From NCBI RefSeq assembly GCF_003985155.1, contig NZ_ML133692.1, positions 186,001-250,000 on the forward strand: a stretch of 64,000 nucleotides of DNA. The letters are read 5' to 3'. Source of the stretch: Rhizobium vallis. GTDB lineage: Bacteria > Pseudomonadota > Alphaproteobacteria > Rhizobiales > Rhizobiaceae. A program made the translations under genes and the position numbers. The notes beneath the pieces were generated by a model that saw only the letters and a list, made by a program, of their open reading frames with translations, searched no databases and had not been told where the DNA came from. Positions 1-9,401 of the stretch are shown here, one piece after another (the first letter of the stretch is position 1; the number at the start of each line of letters is the position of its first letter).

Positions 1-635
1 GCATCGACCGCATAAAGCAGGTAGCTTGTCGGAATGAATTGAGTGTGGCCCATGGCGCCGGCCCAGGAGCCGGTCATTTCGCGTGCCGGCACGTCGCCGT
101 TCTGCAGGATCTTCAGCGCGGCGACCAGCTGCTTCTTGGCGAATTTGGCGCGGCTCGGATCGGCATAGGCAAGGGTTGCCAGCGCGCGCGGCACGTAGTG
201 CAGCCTGTCGTCCTTGTTGAGGATCGCGCCGTAATTCGATTCCATCGACCAGATGGCGAGCAGAATGGTCTTGTCGACGCCGAAGCGCTGTTCGATCGCG
301 GCCAGCGTCCTCGCATGCTTGACGGCCATCTCGCGGCCAATCTTGACCGTGTAGGGATTGACGCGAGAATCGACATAGTCCCAGATCTTCGAGGTGAACT
401 CCGGCTGATAGGCTGCCTTTTCGAGCACTGTGGGGTCAGGCTCGCTCACCCCGGAAAAGGCCTTTTGATAGGTTGCCTTACTGATGCCACTCTGAGCGGC
501 TGTCTGGTAGAAATCCGCGATCCACTTCTGGAACCGGGAATCAGCTCTAGCGTTGTCGGGGACGAGCCCTACCTGGGCTGCGACAATGAGTGCGAGAGCA
601 AGGCCACGAAGGGAGTTTTTGTGATTCTGGGTCAT
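1..635 (-). CDS. Lytic murein transglycosylase, MltB type (3' end outside window)
   Basis: Cleaves the glycan strands of peptidoglycan in the periplasm. Reading from ATG at 635, the product opens with a signal peptide (roughly residues 1-31, hydrophobic core GLALALIVAAQVG, ending near ARA). The transglycosylase fold follows. The motif WSMESNYG carries the expected catalytic glutamate, and GAMGHTQFIPTSY is the family signature. The frame is open to base 1, so about 211 codons are present and the C-terminus (often a peptidoglycan-binding domain in this family) lies off the window. It is divergent from galU with a 203-bp shared upstream region. Family assignment is confident; substrate details are known only from the family. 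Confidence 0.9.
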   Translation of the reverse strand, partial: MTQNHKNSLRGLALALIVAAQVGLVPDNARADSRFQKWIADFYQTAAQSGISKATYQKAFSGVSEPDPTVLEKAAYQPEFTSKIWDYVDSRVNPYTVKIGREMAVKHARTLAAIEQRFGVDKTILLAIWSMESNYGAILNKDDRLHYVPRALATLAYADPSRAKFAKKQLVAALKILQNGDVPAREMTGSWAGAMGHTQFIPTSYLLYAVD

Positions 636-827
636 CGACAGTCGTATCCCACATCTTCAGTTTCCGGCGCAGCGGGGCATCATGTCCGCCCAAACCCGAG
701 ACTACAGGAACGGAGTCAACAAATTCTTTACCATGACGGCCCGCGGGGGTCACCAGTTGCAAAACAGTAGCAATTCTATACTAGTTGAAGCTAAAAAGCT
801 CTATTTCCAAAGCGATATGATCGAAGC

Positions 828-833
828 AGGAGG
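828..833 (+). promoter_or_regulatory. Ribosome binding site deciding the GTG start of galU
   Basis: A perfect AGGAGG lies five bases before the GTG at 839. It makes this non-ATG start much more likely than any internal ATG. Confidence 0.75.
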
Positions 834-838
834 CCGGT

Positions 839-1726
839 GTGGCTCAACACAACAAAGTTCGTAAAGCAGTATTTCCGGTTGCCGGATTGGGAACGCGATT
901 CCTGCCGGCAACAAAGGCTGTTCCGAAGGAAATGTTGACCGTCGTCGACAAACCAATCATTCAGTATGTCGTCGATGAGGCGATCGAAGCCGGGATCGAA
1001 CATCTGGTCTTCGTCACCGGGCGCAACAAGCACGTTATTGAAGATTATTTCGACATTCATTTCGAGCTGGAACAGACGTTGCGCGAGCGCGCCAAGAAGG
1101 CTGAAATCACCCTTCTAGCCCAGCAATTGCCGAAGGCCGGTACGGTGAGCTTCACTCGCCAGCAGGAGCCGCTCGGCCTCGGCCATGCCGTGTGGTGCGC
1201 CCGCGAAATCGTCGGCGACGAGCCCTTCGCCCTGCTGCTGCCCGACATGATCATGAAGGGCGACAAGGGCTGCATGAAGGGCATGATCGACCTTTACGGC
1301 CACAGCGGCGGCAACATCATCGCCGTTGAGGAATGCGCGCCCGACCAGGCGCATAAATACGGCATCGTCGGCGTCGGCGAAGCGATCGGCGAAGGCTTCC
1401 GCATCACCGGCATGGTGGAAAAGCCCGCCAAGGGGACGGCGCCTTCCAACTTCTTCATCAACGGCCGCTACATCCTGCAGCCGGAGATCTTCAAGATCCT
1501 CGAAACCCAGGAGCGCGGCGCCGGCAACGAGATCCAGCTCACCGACGGCATGCTGAAGCTGCTCAAGGAACAGGATTTCGCCGGTTACCACTTCCGCGGC
1601 ACGACCTATGACTGTGGTGCCAAGGACGGCTTCATCCTGGCCAACGTCGCCTACGCGCTCGAACGTGCGGACATCCGTCCGTCGGTTGAAGGCGGCTTCA
1701 AGGAACTGCTTGCCGGCCTGAACTAA
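839..1726 (+). CDS. galU: UTP-glucose-1-phosphate uridylyltransferase
   Basis: Makes UDP-glucose from UTP and glucose-1-phosphate, supplying exopolysaccharide, LPS and glucan synthesis. At 295 residues it has the normal GalU length. The nucleotide-binding signature GLGTRFLPATKAVPKEM lies near the N-terminus, followed by KPIIQYVVDEA and the LGHAVWCA region. The GTG start is supported by a strong AGGAGG. It is a single gene followed by a hairpin terminator. In rhizobia such genes are also called exoN when they serve exopolysaccharide synthesis; the sequence alone does not separate the two names. Confidence 0.95.
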   Translation: MAQHNKVRKAVFPVAGLGTRFLPATKAVPKEMLTVVDKPIIQYVVDEAIEAGIEHLVFVTGRNKHVIEDYFDIHFELEQTLRERAKKAEITLLAQQLPKAGTVSFTRQQEPLGLGHAVWCAREIVGDEPFALLLPDMIMKGDKGCMKGMIDLYGHSGGNIIAVEECAPDQAHKYGIVGVGEAIGEGFRITGMVEKPAKGTAPSNFFINGRYILQPEIFKILETQERGAGNEIQLTDGMLKLLKEQDFAGYHFRGTTYDCGAKDGFILANVAYALERADIRPSVEGGFKELLAGLN

Positions 1727-1753
1727 GGCCTCGCTCAGCATAGATTGGCAGAG

Positions 1754-1790
1754 CGCCGCGCATCCCACCGGGTGCGCGGCGTTTATCTTT
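1754..1790 (+). terminator. Rho-independent terminator after galU
   Basis: A 9-bp perfect stem (1754-1762 with 1773-1781) has a CCC/GGG-containing loop and is followed by a T-rich tract, TTTATCTTTT. It lies 27 bases past the galU stop and also abuts the end of the convergent outer membrane protein gene. Confidence 0.8.
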
Positions 1791-3330
1791 TCAGCTTCAG
1801 GCCGACGCCTGCGCGCCATTGTTGCGAGTCGGGGCCGTCCTTGCGGGCCGTCAGCTCGTAGCCGAGCGTGCTGGTTAGGTCGAGATAGCGGTTGATGTTC
1901 CAGGTCAGGCCGGTCGCCGTGGTATAGACGAGCTCGTCGTTGATGCTGCTGTCGGAGGGATAGTCGCGCCACGTCACCCCGCCGATCATCGTTCCGACCA
2001 GATTGTCGCGCAGCTGGTGGGTGACCGTCGTCGTCAGCGCGTGCGAGACATAGCCGCTCTCGCCTGCGGTGGTCGAGGGCTGGATGCTCGTCTGCAGGCC
2101 GAGATTGACATCGGTGCCGCGGATCGGCGACCAGAGCAGGCTCGCATCGAGCGTGGCCGTATCGATCGAGGACAGCCGGCTGTCCTCGAAATCCGCCATC
2201 GCGTAGCCCACGCCGACTTCGCCTTTCAGCTTTTCGCCGAGATCGATCTCGACGCCCGCCTTGGCGCCATAGCTGTGGCCCGAACGCTCGTAGCCGGCGG
2301 AATCCCGTGTCTCGTCGTAGAGTGTGCGGCCGATCGTGGCTTCGATGAAGGGGATGAGTGCAGGAGAGAGCTCGTAGCCGACTCGGCCGCGCAGCGTGCC
2401 CGTCGTCTGGTTGCGGTCGCTCAAGTTGACAGTCGCGCCGCTTGCGAGCGTGGCATCGGAATAAACCGAGCGGGTCAGCGCCAGCGCGGTCGTGCCGCGC
2501 AGGATGCCGAAATCGCGCTGGATGGAGGCCCCGGCCGAAAATTCCTGCACGTCAGACTGCTGCGTTGCGCCGGCGATGGCGTCGGGGTCATCCGTATCCT
2601 CGCGGTAGAAATTGTAACCGCCGGTGAGGTGCGCGACCGTATCACGGGAGAGATCCAGCCTGAGATCGCCGTTGACCTTGAAGGAAGGCTGCTCCTCGCC
2701 CTCGCCGCTGACATTCTTCTGCCAGGCGCCTTCCGAGGTGACGGTCAGCTGGTGCCGGCTCCAATCGGAGGTGAGCGTCGCGGCCGCATCGGTTTCGAGA
2801 AAGGCGCGCTGCTGCCTTGTTTTGCCGTCCTTGGTGGTCTCGGTGTTGATGCTTTGGGTAACACTCGGGCGGAGCACGAAAGTGCCGATCGGAATGCCCG
2901 GCGTTTCCGCCGTCGAGGCGCTTTCGACCGCGCCGCGGCGCTGCAGCGTCTCATCGACCCGTGCCTCGCGGGTGTTCAGCCGGCGTATGTCGTCGTCGAG
3001 AATGGAGCCGGTAATGTCATCACCTGATTGCGCATCCGGGATGGCCGGCCGTTGTTGAGCATCATCCGCGTTTGCTGCTGTACCGCTTGCGGCCGGAGTG
3101 GCTGAATCGTCGGTCTCGTTATCGAAACCGGCGGCCGCCGCATTGTTCGTGGCGCGGTAGTCCTGGGAAGCTGCGGCGCGGTTCGTGGTTGCGCCTGCCT
3201 GCTGTGACAAGGCGGACTGCGCGAAGGCCGCCTGGCTCAAAAGCAGACCACCGAACGCAGCAAAAGAGACGGCACAGCTCATGGCGCGGAGCGGCGTCAC
3301 ACTGCTCGTCTGTTTTGGTGGGCCCATCAA
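1783..3330 (-). CDS. Outer membrane beta-barrel protein
   Basis: A 515-residue secreted protein. The N-terminal signal peptide has the core AVSFAAFGGLLLSQAAFAQ. A low-complexity Ala/Asn/Asp-rich stretch of about 120 residues follows. From about residue 150 to the end there are alternating hydrophobic/polar strands ending in a basic-aromatic C-terminus, as in large barrels (for example YDLTSTLGYEL and WRAGVGLKLKR). It matches the general look of the BBP2-type barrel proteins of alphaproteobacteria. The transported or bound ligand is unknown. It is convergent with galU and divergent from kdsD. The start could be the second Met; both give the same mature protein. Confidence 0.75.
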   Translation of the reverse strand: MMGPPKQTSSVTPLRAMSCAVSFAAFGGLLLSQAAFAQSALSQQAGATTNRAAASQDYRATNNAAAAGFDNETDDSATPAASGTAANADDAQQRPAIPDAQSGDDITGSILDDDIRRLNTREARVDETLQRRGAVESASTAETPGIPIGTFVLRPSVTQSINTETTKDGKTRQQRAFLETDAAATLTSDWSRHQLTVTSEGAWQKNVSGEGEEQPSFKVNGDLRLDLSRDTVAHLTGGYNFYREDTDDPDAIAGATQQSDVQEFSAGASIQRDFGILRGTTALALTRSVYSDATLASGATVNLSDRNQTTGTLRGRVGYELSPALIPFIEATIGRTLYDETRDSAGYERSGHSYGAKAGVEIDLGEKLKGEVGVGYAMADFEDSRLSSIDTATLDASLLWSPIRGTDVNLGLQTSIQPSTTAGESGYVSHALTTTVTHQLRDNLVGTMIGGVTWRDYPSDSSINDELVYTTATGLTWNINRYLDLTSTLGYELTARKDGPDSQQWRAGVGLKLKR

Positions 3331-3470
3331 TTCGCGCCTGAAATGCTTTTCGGTTCTTACCCAAAGGTAAAGCCTTGTGGTTAATCATTCGTTGCCGCGG
3401 GACGGCGCTGTTCACAATTCGGAAATAGTGCGGGGTGGACTTGGAAAGTGAAAAGGTCTAACGCAGTCGC

Positions 3471-4466
3471 ATGAACAAAAGAGCGATCAAACTCGTTGAA
3501 AACAGCGTGCTCGAATCGGCAAAACGCACGATAGAGACCGAAAAACGCGGTCTCGAAGCGCTCGAACGGGCTTTTGACAATGGATTGGCCGGCCCTTTCA
3601 CACGGGCCGTCGAAGTCATCGGCGATATCTCCGGACGCGTCATCGTCACCGGTGTCGGCAAGAGCGGCCATATCGGCGCGAAGCTGGCGGCGACCTTCGC
3701 CTCAACGGGCACACCTGCCTTTTTCGTGCATGCGGCCGAGGCCAATCACGGCGATCTCGGCATGATCGCGCGCGACGACGTCGTCCTGGCGATTTCCAAA
3801 GGCGGCGAGAGCGCTGAGCTGAAGAGCATCATTTCCTTCACGCGACGCTTCTCCATTCCGCTGATCGCGATTACCTGCAGCGAACGCTCTTCGCTTGCGA
3901 CGGCGGCCGATATTGTCCTTCAGGTGCCGAACGAGCAGGAAGCCTGCCCGAACGGCCTGGCGCCGACCACCTCGACGCTGATGCAGCTTGCTCTCGGTGA
4001 TGCGCTGGCTGTGGCGCTCTTGGAGGCGCGCGGTTTTACCGCCACCGATTTCCACGTCTTCCATCCAGGCGGCAAATTGGGCGCGAGCCTGATGCATGTC
4101 GCCGATATCATGCATACCGGCGAGCGGCTGCCGCTCGTTGCCAAGGGCACCTCGATGCCGGAGGCGATCACGGTGCTTTCGCGCAAACATTTCGGCTGCG
4201 TCGGCGTGCTCGACGAGGATGGCCGGCTCTGCGGTATCGTCACCGAAGGCGACATGGCGCGCAACCTGACCCGCAATCTGGCCGAACTTGCCGTCGACGA
4301 TATCATGACCAGGACGCCGAAGACGGTGAAGCCGACGGTGCTGGCGACTGCTGCTCTGGCGCTGCTCAACCAGCATCATATCGGTGCGCTGATCGTCATC
4401 GACGAGGACAACCGGCCGCTCGGGCTGGTGCATTTCCACGACCTGCTGCGGATCGGCGTCGCCTGA
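3471..4466 (+). CDS. kdsD: Arabinose-5-phosphate isomerase, KpsF/GutQ family
   Basis: Interconverts ribulose-5-phosphate and arabinose-5-phosphate, the first step to Kdo for lipopolysaccharide. The 331 residues contain a SIS sugar-isomerase domain (about 45-180, with VTGVGKSGHIGAKLAATFAS and SKGGESAEL). Two CBS domains follow (about 205-331, with DIMHTGERLPLV and DDIMTRTPKTV). This is the standard KdsD architecture and length. It lies downstream of and divergent from an outer membrane protein gene, consistent with envelope work. A capsule-specific KpsF paralogue is possible but no capsule genes are near. Confidence 0.9.
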   Translation: MNKRAIKLVENSVLESAKRTIETEKRGLEALERAFDNGLAGPFTRAVEVIGDISGRVIVTGVGKSGHIGAKLAATFASTGTPAFFVHAAEANHGDLGMIARDDVVLAISKGGESAELKSIISFTRRFSIPLIAITCSERSSLATAADIVLQVPNEQEACPNGLAPTTSTLMQLALGDALAVALLEARGFTATDFHVFHPGGKLGASLMHVADIMHTGERLPLVAKGTSMPEAITVLSRKHFGCVGVLDEDGRLCGIVTEGDMARNLTRNLAELAVDDIMTRTPKTVKPTVLATAALALLNQHHIGALIVIDEDNRPLGLVHFHDLLRIGVA

Positions 4467-4477
4467 TCGGACTGCGA

Positions 4478-4933
4478 TCAGATTGGCTCGACCTTCAGGT
4501 CGCGGCCGTGACACGAGACCACCTTCACCTGCGTTCCCACGGGAAGATCGGGTCCCATCACCTGCCATAGCGTATCGTCGAGGCGGATGCGGCCGTGACC
4601 CTCGCGGATCGGTTCATGCAGCGTCGCCGTTCGGCCGACGAGGCTGGCGCCGCGCTGGTTGAGAAAAGGTTCGTCGGTTTCGGCGTTGCGCAGGGTCAGC
4701 CGACGGCCGGCGAAGGTCGTGGCCACGGCAAGAAGCGCAAAAAGGATCGCCTGCAGTTCCCAGACCCAGAAGGCGCTATCCCAGAAGAGCAGCGACAAGG
4801 CGCCGACGATGAGGGCGGCAAGGCCGATCCAGACCAGGAAGAAGCCCGGCACGATCAATTCCGCGGCGAGCAGCACGAGGCCTGCGACCCACCAGCTCCA
4901 CGGACCGAGTTCGGCGACGATCTTCGCCAGCAT
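4478..4933 (-). CDS. NfeD family membrane protein
   Basis: A 151-residue protein with hydrophobic segments at about 12-31, 33-52 and 58-76, then a soluble C-terminal OB-fold-like part (about 85-151, LVGRTATLHEPIREGHGRIRL). NfeD proteins work with SPFH/stomatin proteins in membrane organisation. Here the gene starts 3 bases after the stop of the SPFH gene, in the classic stomatin-NfeD operon. This is the short NfeD1b-like form without the ClpP-like protease domain. It ends 11 bases from the convergent kdsD. Confidence 0.88.
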   Translation of the reverse strand: MLAKIVAELGPWSWWVAGLVLLAAELIVPGFFLVWIGLAALIVGALSLLFWDSAFWVWELQAILFALLAVATTFAGRRLTLRNAETDEPFLNQRGASLVGRTATLHEPIREGHGRIRLDDTLWQVMGPDLPVGTQVKVVSCHGRDLKVEPI

Positions 4934-4936
4934 GGC

Positions 4937-5992
4937 TTATCGCTCCGGATCGGGGTTGAAAGGATTGGGATTCGGCGGATTGATCGGCGGCGTCGAGCGC
5001 ACTGGGGCGGGACGCGGACGCGACGGAGGTGGCGGCGGCGGATTGCCGGCATCGCCGAAGACTTCGCGGGCAATGGCGCCGATGCCGCCGAGCGAACTCA
5101 GGATGGAAGAGGCTTCCATCGGCATCATCACGATCTTGGAATTGGGCGCGGAACCGATCGAGGTCAGCGCCTCGGTGTATTTCTGCGCGACGAAATAATT
5201 GATCGCCTGGACGTCGCCGGCGGCGATCGCTTCGGAGACCATCTTCGTTGCCTTGGCTTCGGCCTCGGCCAGGCGTTCGCGGGCTTCGGCGTTGCGGAAG
5301 GCGGCTTCACGCTGGCCTTCGGCCTGCAGGATCGCGGACTGCTTGGCGCCTTCGGCCCGCAGAATCTGCGCATTGCGGGAGCCTTCGGCTTCCAGCACCT
5401 GGGCGCGCTTCTCGCGCTCGGCCTTCATCTGGCGGGCCATCGCGTCGACGAGATCGCGCGGCGGCTGGATGTCCTTGATCTCGACACGCGTGACCTTGAT
5501 GCCCCAAGGATGCACGGCCTCGTCGACGACACGCAGCAGCCGATCGTTGATGGCATCGCGGTTGGAGAGCAGTTCGTCGAGATCCATCGAACCCATGACC
5601 GAGCGGATGTTGGTCATGGTGAGATTGAGAATGGCGTTTTCGAGGTTGGAAACCTGATAGGCGGCCTGGGCGGCGTTCAGCACCTGATAGAAGGAGACGG
5701 CGTCGGCAGCGACCGAGGCGTTGTCCTTGGTGATCACCTCCTGGGTCGGCACGTTCAGCACCTGTTCCATCACGTTCATGCGGGCGCCGACGCGCTCGAT
5801 GAAGGGGGTAATCAGGTTCAGGCCGGGCTCCAGCGTGCGGGTATAACGGCCGAAGCGCTCGATCGTATAACGGTAACCCTGCGGCACGGTCTTGATCCCG
5901 GCGAAGAGCACCATGATGACGAAGATGACCAGCACGATCACGACGATGTCGAAGCCACCCAACAGCATGAAGAATTCCTCCAATCGGCGCAT
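4937..5992 (-). CDS. SPFH/Band 7 domain protein (QmcA/paraslipin type)
   Basis: A 351-residue membrane-anchored protein of the stomatin/prohibitin superfamily, which forms large rings in membrane microdomains. One membrane anchor (about 13-32) is followed by the SPFH domain (VPQGYRYTIERFGRYTRTLEPG). Next is an Ala/Glu-rich coiled coil of about 80 residues (EREKRAQVLEAEGSRNAQI), and a Pro/Asn-rich C-terminal tail with a run of prolines. It is first in an operon with nfeD. The general role is known for the family; the client membrane process in this organism cannot be read from sequence. Confidence 0.92.
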   Translation of the reverse strand: MRRLEEFFMLLGGFDIVVIVLVIFVIMVLFAGIKTVPQGYRYTIERFGRYTRTLEPGLNLITPFIERVGARMNVMEQVLNVPTQEVITKDNASVAADAVSFYQVLNAAQAAYQVSNLENAILNLTMTNIRSVMGSMDLDELLSNRDAINDRLLRVVDEAVHPWGIKVTRVEIKDIQPPRDLVDAMARQMKAEREKRAQVLEAEGSRNAQILRAEGAKQSAILQAEGQREAAFRNAEARERLAEAEAKATKMVSEAIAAGDVQAINYFVAQKYTEALTSIGSAPNSKIVMMPMEASSILSSLGGIGAIAREVFGDAGNPPPPPPSRPRPAPVRSTPPINPPNPNPFNPDPER

Positions 5993-6151
5993 GCGCGCCC
6001 GCCCTACTCATGTGGTGAGTTAGCACGTTATTTGCGAGGAAGAAATGCGGGCGCAACCGCCCAGGCTCCAGGCGAAAAAGAAGTTCCGTTTCGGCTAAGT
6101 CATTGTGCTGTTGCCGGCTATTCGTCCGACGCTATCTTGTGAAGGAAGGTC

Positions 6152-7186
6152 TCAGACCCAGCCCTGCAATTCGCGGCGAACGACCTTTTCCAGCACCTTC
6201 ATCCCGTCCTCGCTGTCGTTAAGGCACGGAATATGCGCGAACTTGTCGCCGCCGTTCTCGTGGAAGGAATGGGCAGCTTGTTCGGCGATCTCCTCCAGCG
6301 TTTCCAGACAGTCGGAGACGAAGCCGGGATTGATGACGGCGATACGCTTGACCCCGTCCTGGGCGAGCTTTTCCACCGTCTTGTCGGTGTAAGGCTGCAG
6401 CCACTCCTCCGGCCCGAAGCGAGACTGGAAGGTGACCATGAAGTTTTCTTTGGCGAGCCCCAGCCGTTCGCGCAGCAGCCGACCGGTCTTCTGGCATTGA
6501 CAGTAATAGGGATCACCCTGCTTGAAATAGGACATCGGAATGCCGTGGAAGGAGGCGAGGAGCATTTCAGGCTTCCAGTCGAGTGTCGAAAGGTGCCTTT
6601 CGACGGATTGGGCGAGCGCCTCGATATAGGTCTCGTCGTCATGATAGGCGGGCACGGTGCGCAGCGCCGGCTGCCAGCGCATGGTGAGCAGCTTCTGGAA
6701 GGCCTTGTCGTTGACGGTCGCGGTCGTCGCCGCCGCATATTGCGGATAGAGCGGGAAAAGCACGATACGATCGCAGCCCGCTTCCTTCAGCGCCTCGATG
6801 CGCGAGGCGATCGACGGCGTGCCGTAGCGCATGCCCCAGTCGACCTTGACGTTTGTGAGATCCTTCAGGCGCTCGGCCATCAGCTCCGACTGGTTGCGCG
6901 TGTAGGTGCGCAGATAGCTTTCGTTCTTTTCCTTGTTCCAGATCAGCTCATAGGCCTTTCCGACCTTCTGCGGGCGTCTGTTGAGCACGATGCCGAACAG
7001 GATCGGATACCACTTCCAGGGGGACCATTCGATGACGCGGCGATCGGTCAGGAATTCCCTGAGATAACGGCGCATAGAAACGTAGTCAGTCCCGTCAGGC
7101 GTGCCGAGATTGACCAGCAGGACGCCAATCTTGCCTGATTTGACGGCCGGATGGTCGGCCGGACGGAGTGAAATATCTGCTGTCAT
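6152..7186 (-). CDS. hemH: Ferrochelatase
   Basis: Inserts ferrous iron into protoporphyrin IX, the last step of heme synthesis. The 344-residue length is normal. The motif LLASFHGIPMSY carries the conserved catalytic histidine. The acidic stretch NPGFVSDCLETLEEI is the second family signature. The N-terminal KIGVLLVNLGTPD is typical. It is monocistronic, with 160 bp between it and the SPFH gene downstream on the same strand. Confidence 0.96.
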   Translation of the reverse strand: MTADISLRPADHPAVKSGKIGVLLVNLGTPDGTDYVSMRRYLREFLTDRRVIEWSPWKWYPILFGIVLNRRPQKVGKAYELIWNKEKNESYLRTYTRNQSELMAERLKDLTNVKVDWGMRYGTPSIASRIEALKEAGCDRIVLFPLYPQYAAATTATVNDKAFQKLLTMRWQPALRTVPAYHDDETYIEALAQSVERHLSTLDWKPEMLLASFHGIPMSYFKQGDPYYCQCQKTGRLLRERLGLAKENFMVTFQSRFGPEEWLQPYTDKTVEKLAQDGVKRIAVINPGFVSDCLETLEEIAEQAAHSFHENGGDKFAHIPCLNDSEDGMKVLEKVVRRELQGWV

Positions 7187-7252
7187 TCTGGCCCCAACGC
7201 TCTTTGCTCCGTCGGCTCATACGCAGCCTCGGGATCATGGTTCACCCTATAG

Positions 7253-7286
7253 AAAGAAAAGCCGGCCCGGGGAACCCCGGGCCGGC
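7253..7286 (-). terminator. Terminator after the 5'-nucleotidase gene
   Basis: A perfect 12-bp inverted repeat (7261-7272 with 7275-7286) around a 2-base loop. On the minus strand it is followed by TTTTCTTTC. It lies 24 bases beyond the nucleotidase stop. Confidence 0.85.
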
Positions 7287-7309
7287 CGATGGCATCGGGA
7301 CAAATCGTC

Positions 7310-9229
7310 TTACTTGGCGGGAACCTCGATCTCCTTGCCGATCGTCAGTCGATGCGGGTTCGGCTTGCCATTGGCTTCTGAAAGCTTCCGCCACAGCGCG
7401 CCGTCGCCATAGAAGGTGACGGCGAGATCCCAGAAGGTGTCACCGGCGGCGATGACATGGGTGGACGGGGTCGTCGCGGCGGGCGTGGAGGCTGCTGGCG
7501 CCGGTTCCGCAGCGGGCGCGGGCGCTGCCGGAGTTGCCGGGGCTGGCGCAGCAGGGGCGGGCGTCGCAGGTGAAGGTGCTGCCGGCGCAGCCGGTTCGGC
7601 AGCAGCGGGCGCCGGTGTCGCGGCTGCGGCGATTTCGGTGACGCGGCCGTCGGTATAGGGCTTATAGGGCGAGTGGGCGGCCAGATATTCGGCGGTCACG
7701 TCGGCAAGATCCGGACCGTAATCATAGGCATTCTTGCCTTCCTTGAAGATCGAATAGCCGTCGCCGCCGCCGCGCATGAAGTTGTTGGTGGCGACCTTGT
7801 AGGTCTTAACAGGGTCGATCGGAGCGAAGTTGTCGCCGTCCTTTACCTGGATGTCGCTGACGCGGCTGCCGACGGGCTTCGACTGATCGAAGGAGAATTT
7901 CAGGCCGGCGACCTGCGGGAAGCGTCCGGCGCCCTGGTCGATCTGGCTAACGCCGTTTTCGAGCGCCTTGACGATATCCGCGCCGGTTGCCTCAAACGTG
8001 GCGAGCGTGTTCTGGAAAGGCAGGACGGTGATCACTTCGCCCTGAGTGACATCACCGCCGTCAATCGAGGCACGCAGGCCGCCACCGTTCTGGACGGCGA
8101 TGGTGACGCCCTGGTTTTTCGTGCGGTCGAGGATGGCGTCGGCCACCAGATTGCCCATCGAGCATTCCTTGACGCGGCAAACTTTGCGGTCGCCCTCGAT
8201 CGGGCCCTCGGAGGAGCCGATCACCTTCTTGCGCAGTTCATCGATTGGCTTTGCCAGTTCGGCGATGCGGGCTACGAGCGCCGGATCGGGCGTGAAAGAG
8301 GAATCGATCAGGATCGGATCGCCCTTGGCGTCCTTGACGACGCCGTTGTCGTCGAAATTGACGACGAGATCGCCGAGATACTTGCTGTAGGAGGCAGCCT
8401 GGACAACCGGCACCTTGTAGCCGCCGGGATTGTCGACCATCGTCGGGTAGGGACCTTCGGCCTTCGGGTCGGTGTTCGAGAGCAGGCTGTGGGAATGACC
8501 GCCGACAACGATATCGACATCCGGGATCTTGGCGATCAAGGCGAGATCGCGGGGATAACCGACATGGGTCAGTGCGATGATCTTGTTGACGCCCTGACCC
8601 TTCAGATCCTGAACGGCTGTGGTGATGCTCTGGACATCATCTGATATCTTGACGTTCGGGCCGGGGGAAGAAAGCTCTGGCGTGTCGTTGGTGACGGCGC
8701 CGACGATGCCGATCTTCTGGCCGCCGACATCGAGCACCAACGAAGGCTTGATGCGGTCACCGAGTTTGGAAGCGGCAGCCGCCTTGACGTTAGCCGTCAC
8801 GACAGGGAATTGCACCTTGTCGAGGAAGGTCGCAAGCCCGTCCTCGCTGTCGTCGAATTCATGGTTGCCGACGGTCATCGCGTCGAACTTCATCAGGTTC
8901 AGGAACTCGGCTTCGGCCGCGCCTTTGTAGGTCGTGTAGAACAGCGAACCCTGGAAATTATCGCCGGCATTCAGGAGAAGGACGTTCTTGCCCGATAGCG
9001 CCTGACGGCGCTGGTCGATCGCAGTCTTCAGGCGGGCAGCGCCGCCGAAGCATTCCTTCTTGCCTTCCTCCTCGGCAGAGCAGGTGGAGTCGAACTTGTT
9101 GATCGATTCGATGCGTGAATGGAAATCGTTGATATGAAGAATATTGAGTTCGTAATCCGCAAAAGCGGCGCCCGCGCTCAGCGTCAGCATGGACGCGGTC
9201 AAAAGACCGAAGCTGAAAGACTTCGTCAT
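7310..9229 (-). CDS. Periplasmic 5'-nucleotidase / UDP-sugar hydrolase with C-terminal LysM domain
   Basis: A 639-residue secreted enzyme expected to dephosphorylate nucleotides in the periplasm. After a signal peptide (about 1-24) come the metallophosphatase motifs LHINDFHSR, NAGDNFQGS, GNHEFDDS and GGHSHSLL, which bind two metals. The substrate-binding C-terminal domain follows (about 330-510, with VQNGGGLRASID). A roughly 60-residue Ala/Pro linker leads to a LysM domain (about 592-638, DTFWDLAVTFYGDGALW) that should bind peptidoglycan. LysM is not part of the E. coli UshA architecture. Monocistronic with a strong terminator. Confidence 0.93.
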   Translation of the reverse strand: MTKSFSFGLLTASMLTLSAGAAFADYELNILHINDFHSRIESINKFDSTCSAEEEGKKECFGGAARLKTAIDQRRQALSGKNVLLLNAGDNFQGSLFYTTYKGAAEAEFLNLMKFDAMTVGNHEFDDSEDGLATFLDKVQFPVVTANVKAAAASKLGDRIKPSLVLDVGGQKIGIVGAVTNDTPELSSPGPNVKISDDVQSITTAVQDLKGQGVNKIIALTHVGYPRDLALIAKIPDVDIVVGGHSHSLLSNTDPKAEGPYPTMVDNPGGYKVPVVQAASYSKYLGDLVVNFDDNGVVKDAKGDPILIDSSFTPDPALVARIAELAKPIDELRKKVIGSSEGPIEGDRKVCRVKECSMGNLVADAILDRTKNQGVTIAVQNGGGLRASIDGGDVTQGEVITVLPFQNTLATFEATGADIVKALENGVSQIDQGAGRFPQVAGLKFSFDQSKPVGSRVSDIQVKDGDNFAPIDPVKTYKVATNNFMRGGGDGYSIFKEGKNAYDYGPDLADVTAEYLAAHSPYKPYTDGRVTEIAAAATPAPAAAEPAAPAAPSPATPAPAAPAPATPAAPAPAAEPAPAASTPAATTPSTHVIAAGDTFWDLAVTFYGDGALWRKLSEANGKPNPHRLTIGKEIEVPAK

Positions 9230-9401
9230 CCCTGTTCTCCTGATTGAGGCGAAAATCCCCCTGATCCTCGCCGATCCCTTCCATAATCCGCCAGGGCGGT
9301 TTCCCGGCGTGCGGATGTTCCGTCAGACGACGGACGACCGCAAGAGAAAGCTGGGCCAGGCGGAGCGCTTTCCAAGGGGGCGGGGCAAAAAAGCCGGGTG
9401 C

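Noticed and set aside
39..770. Long plus-strand frame over the start of the window
   Set aside because: It is the mirror of the lytic transglycosylase gene, whose product has a signal peptide and catalytic motifs.
4595..6142. 515-residue plus-strand frame opposite the SPFH gene
   Set aside because: His/Asp/Arg-rich translation typical of the antisense of a GC-rich gene; the minus strand encodes well-conserved NfeD and SPFH proteins.
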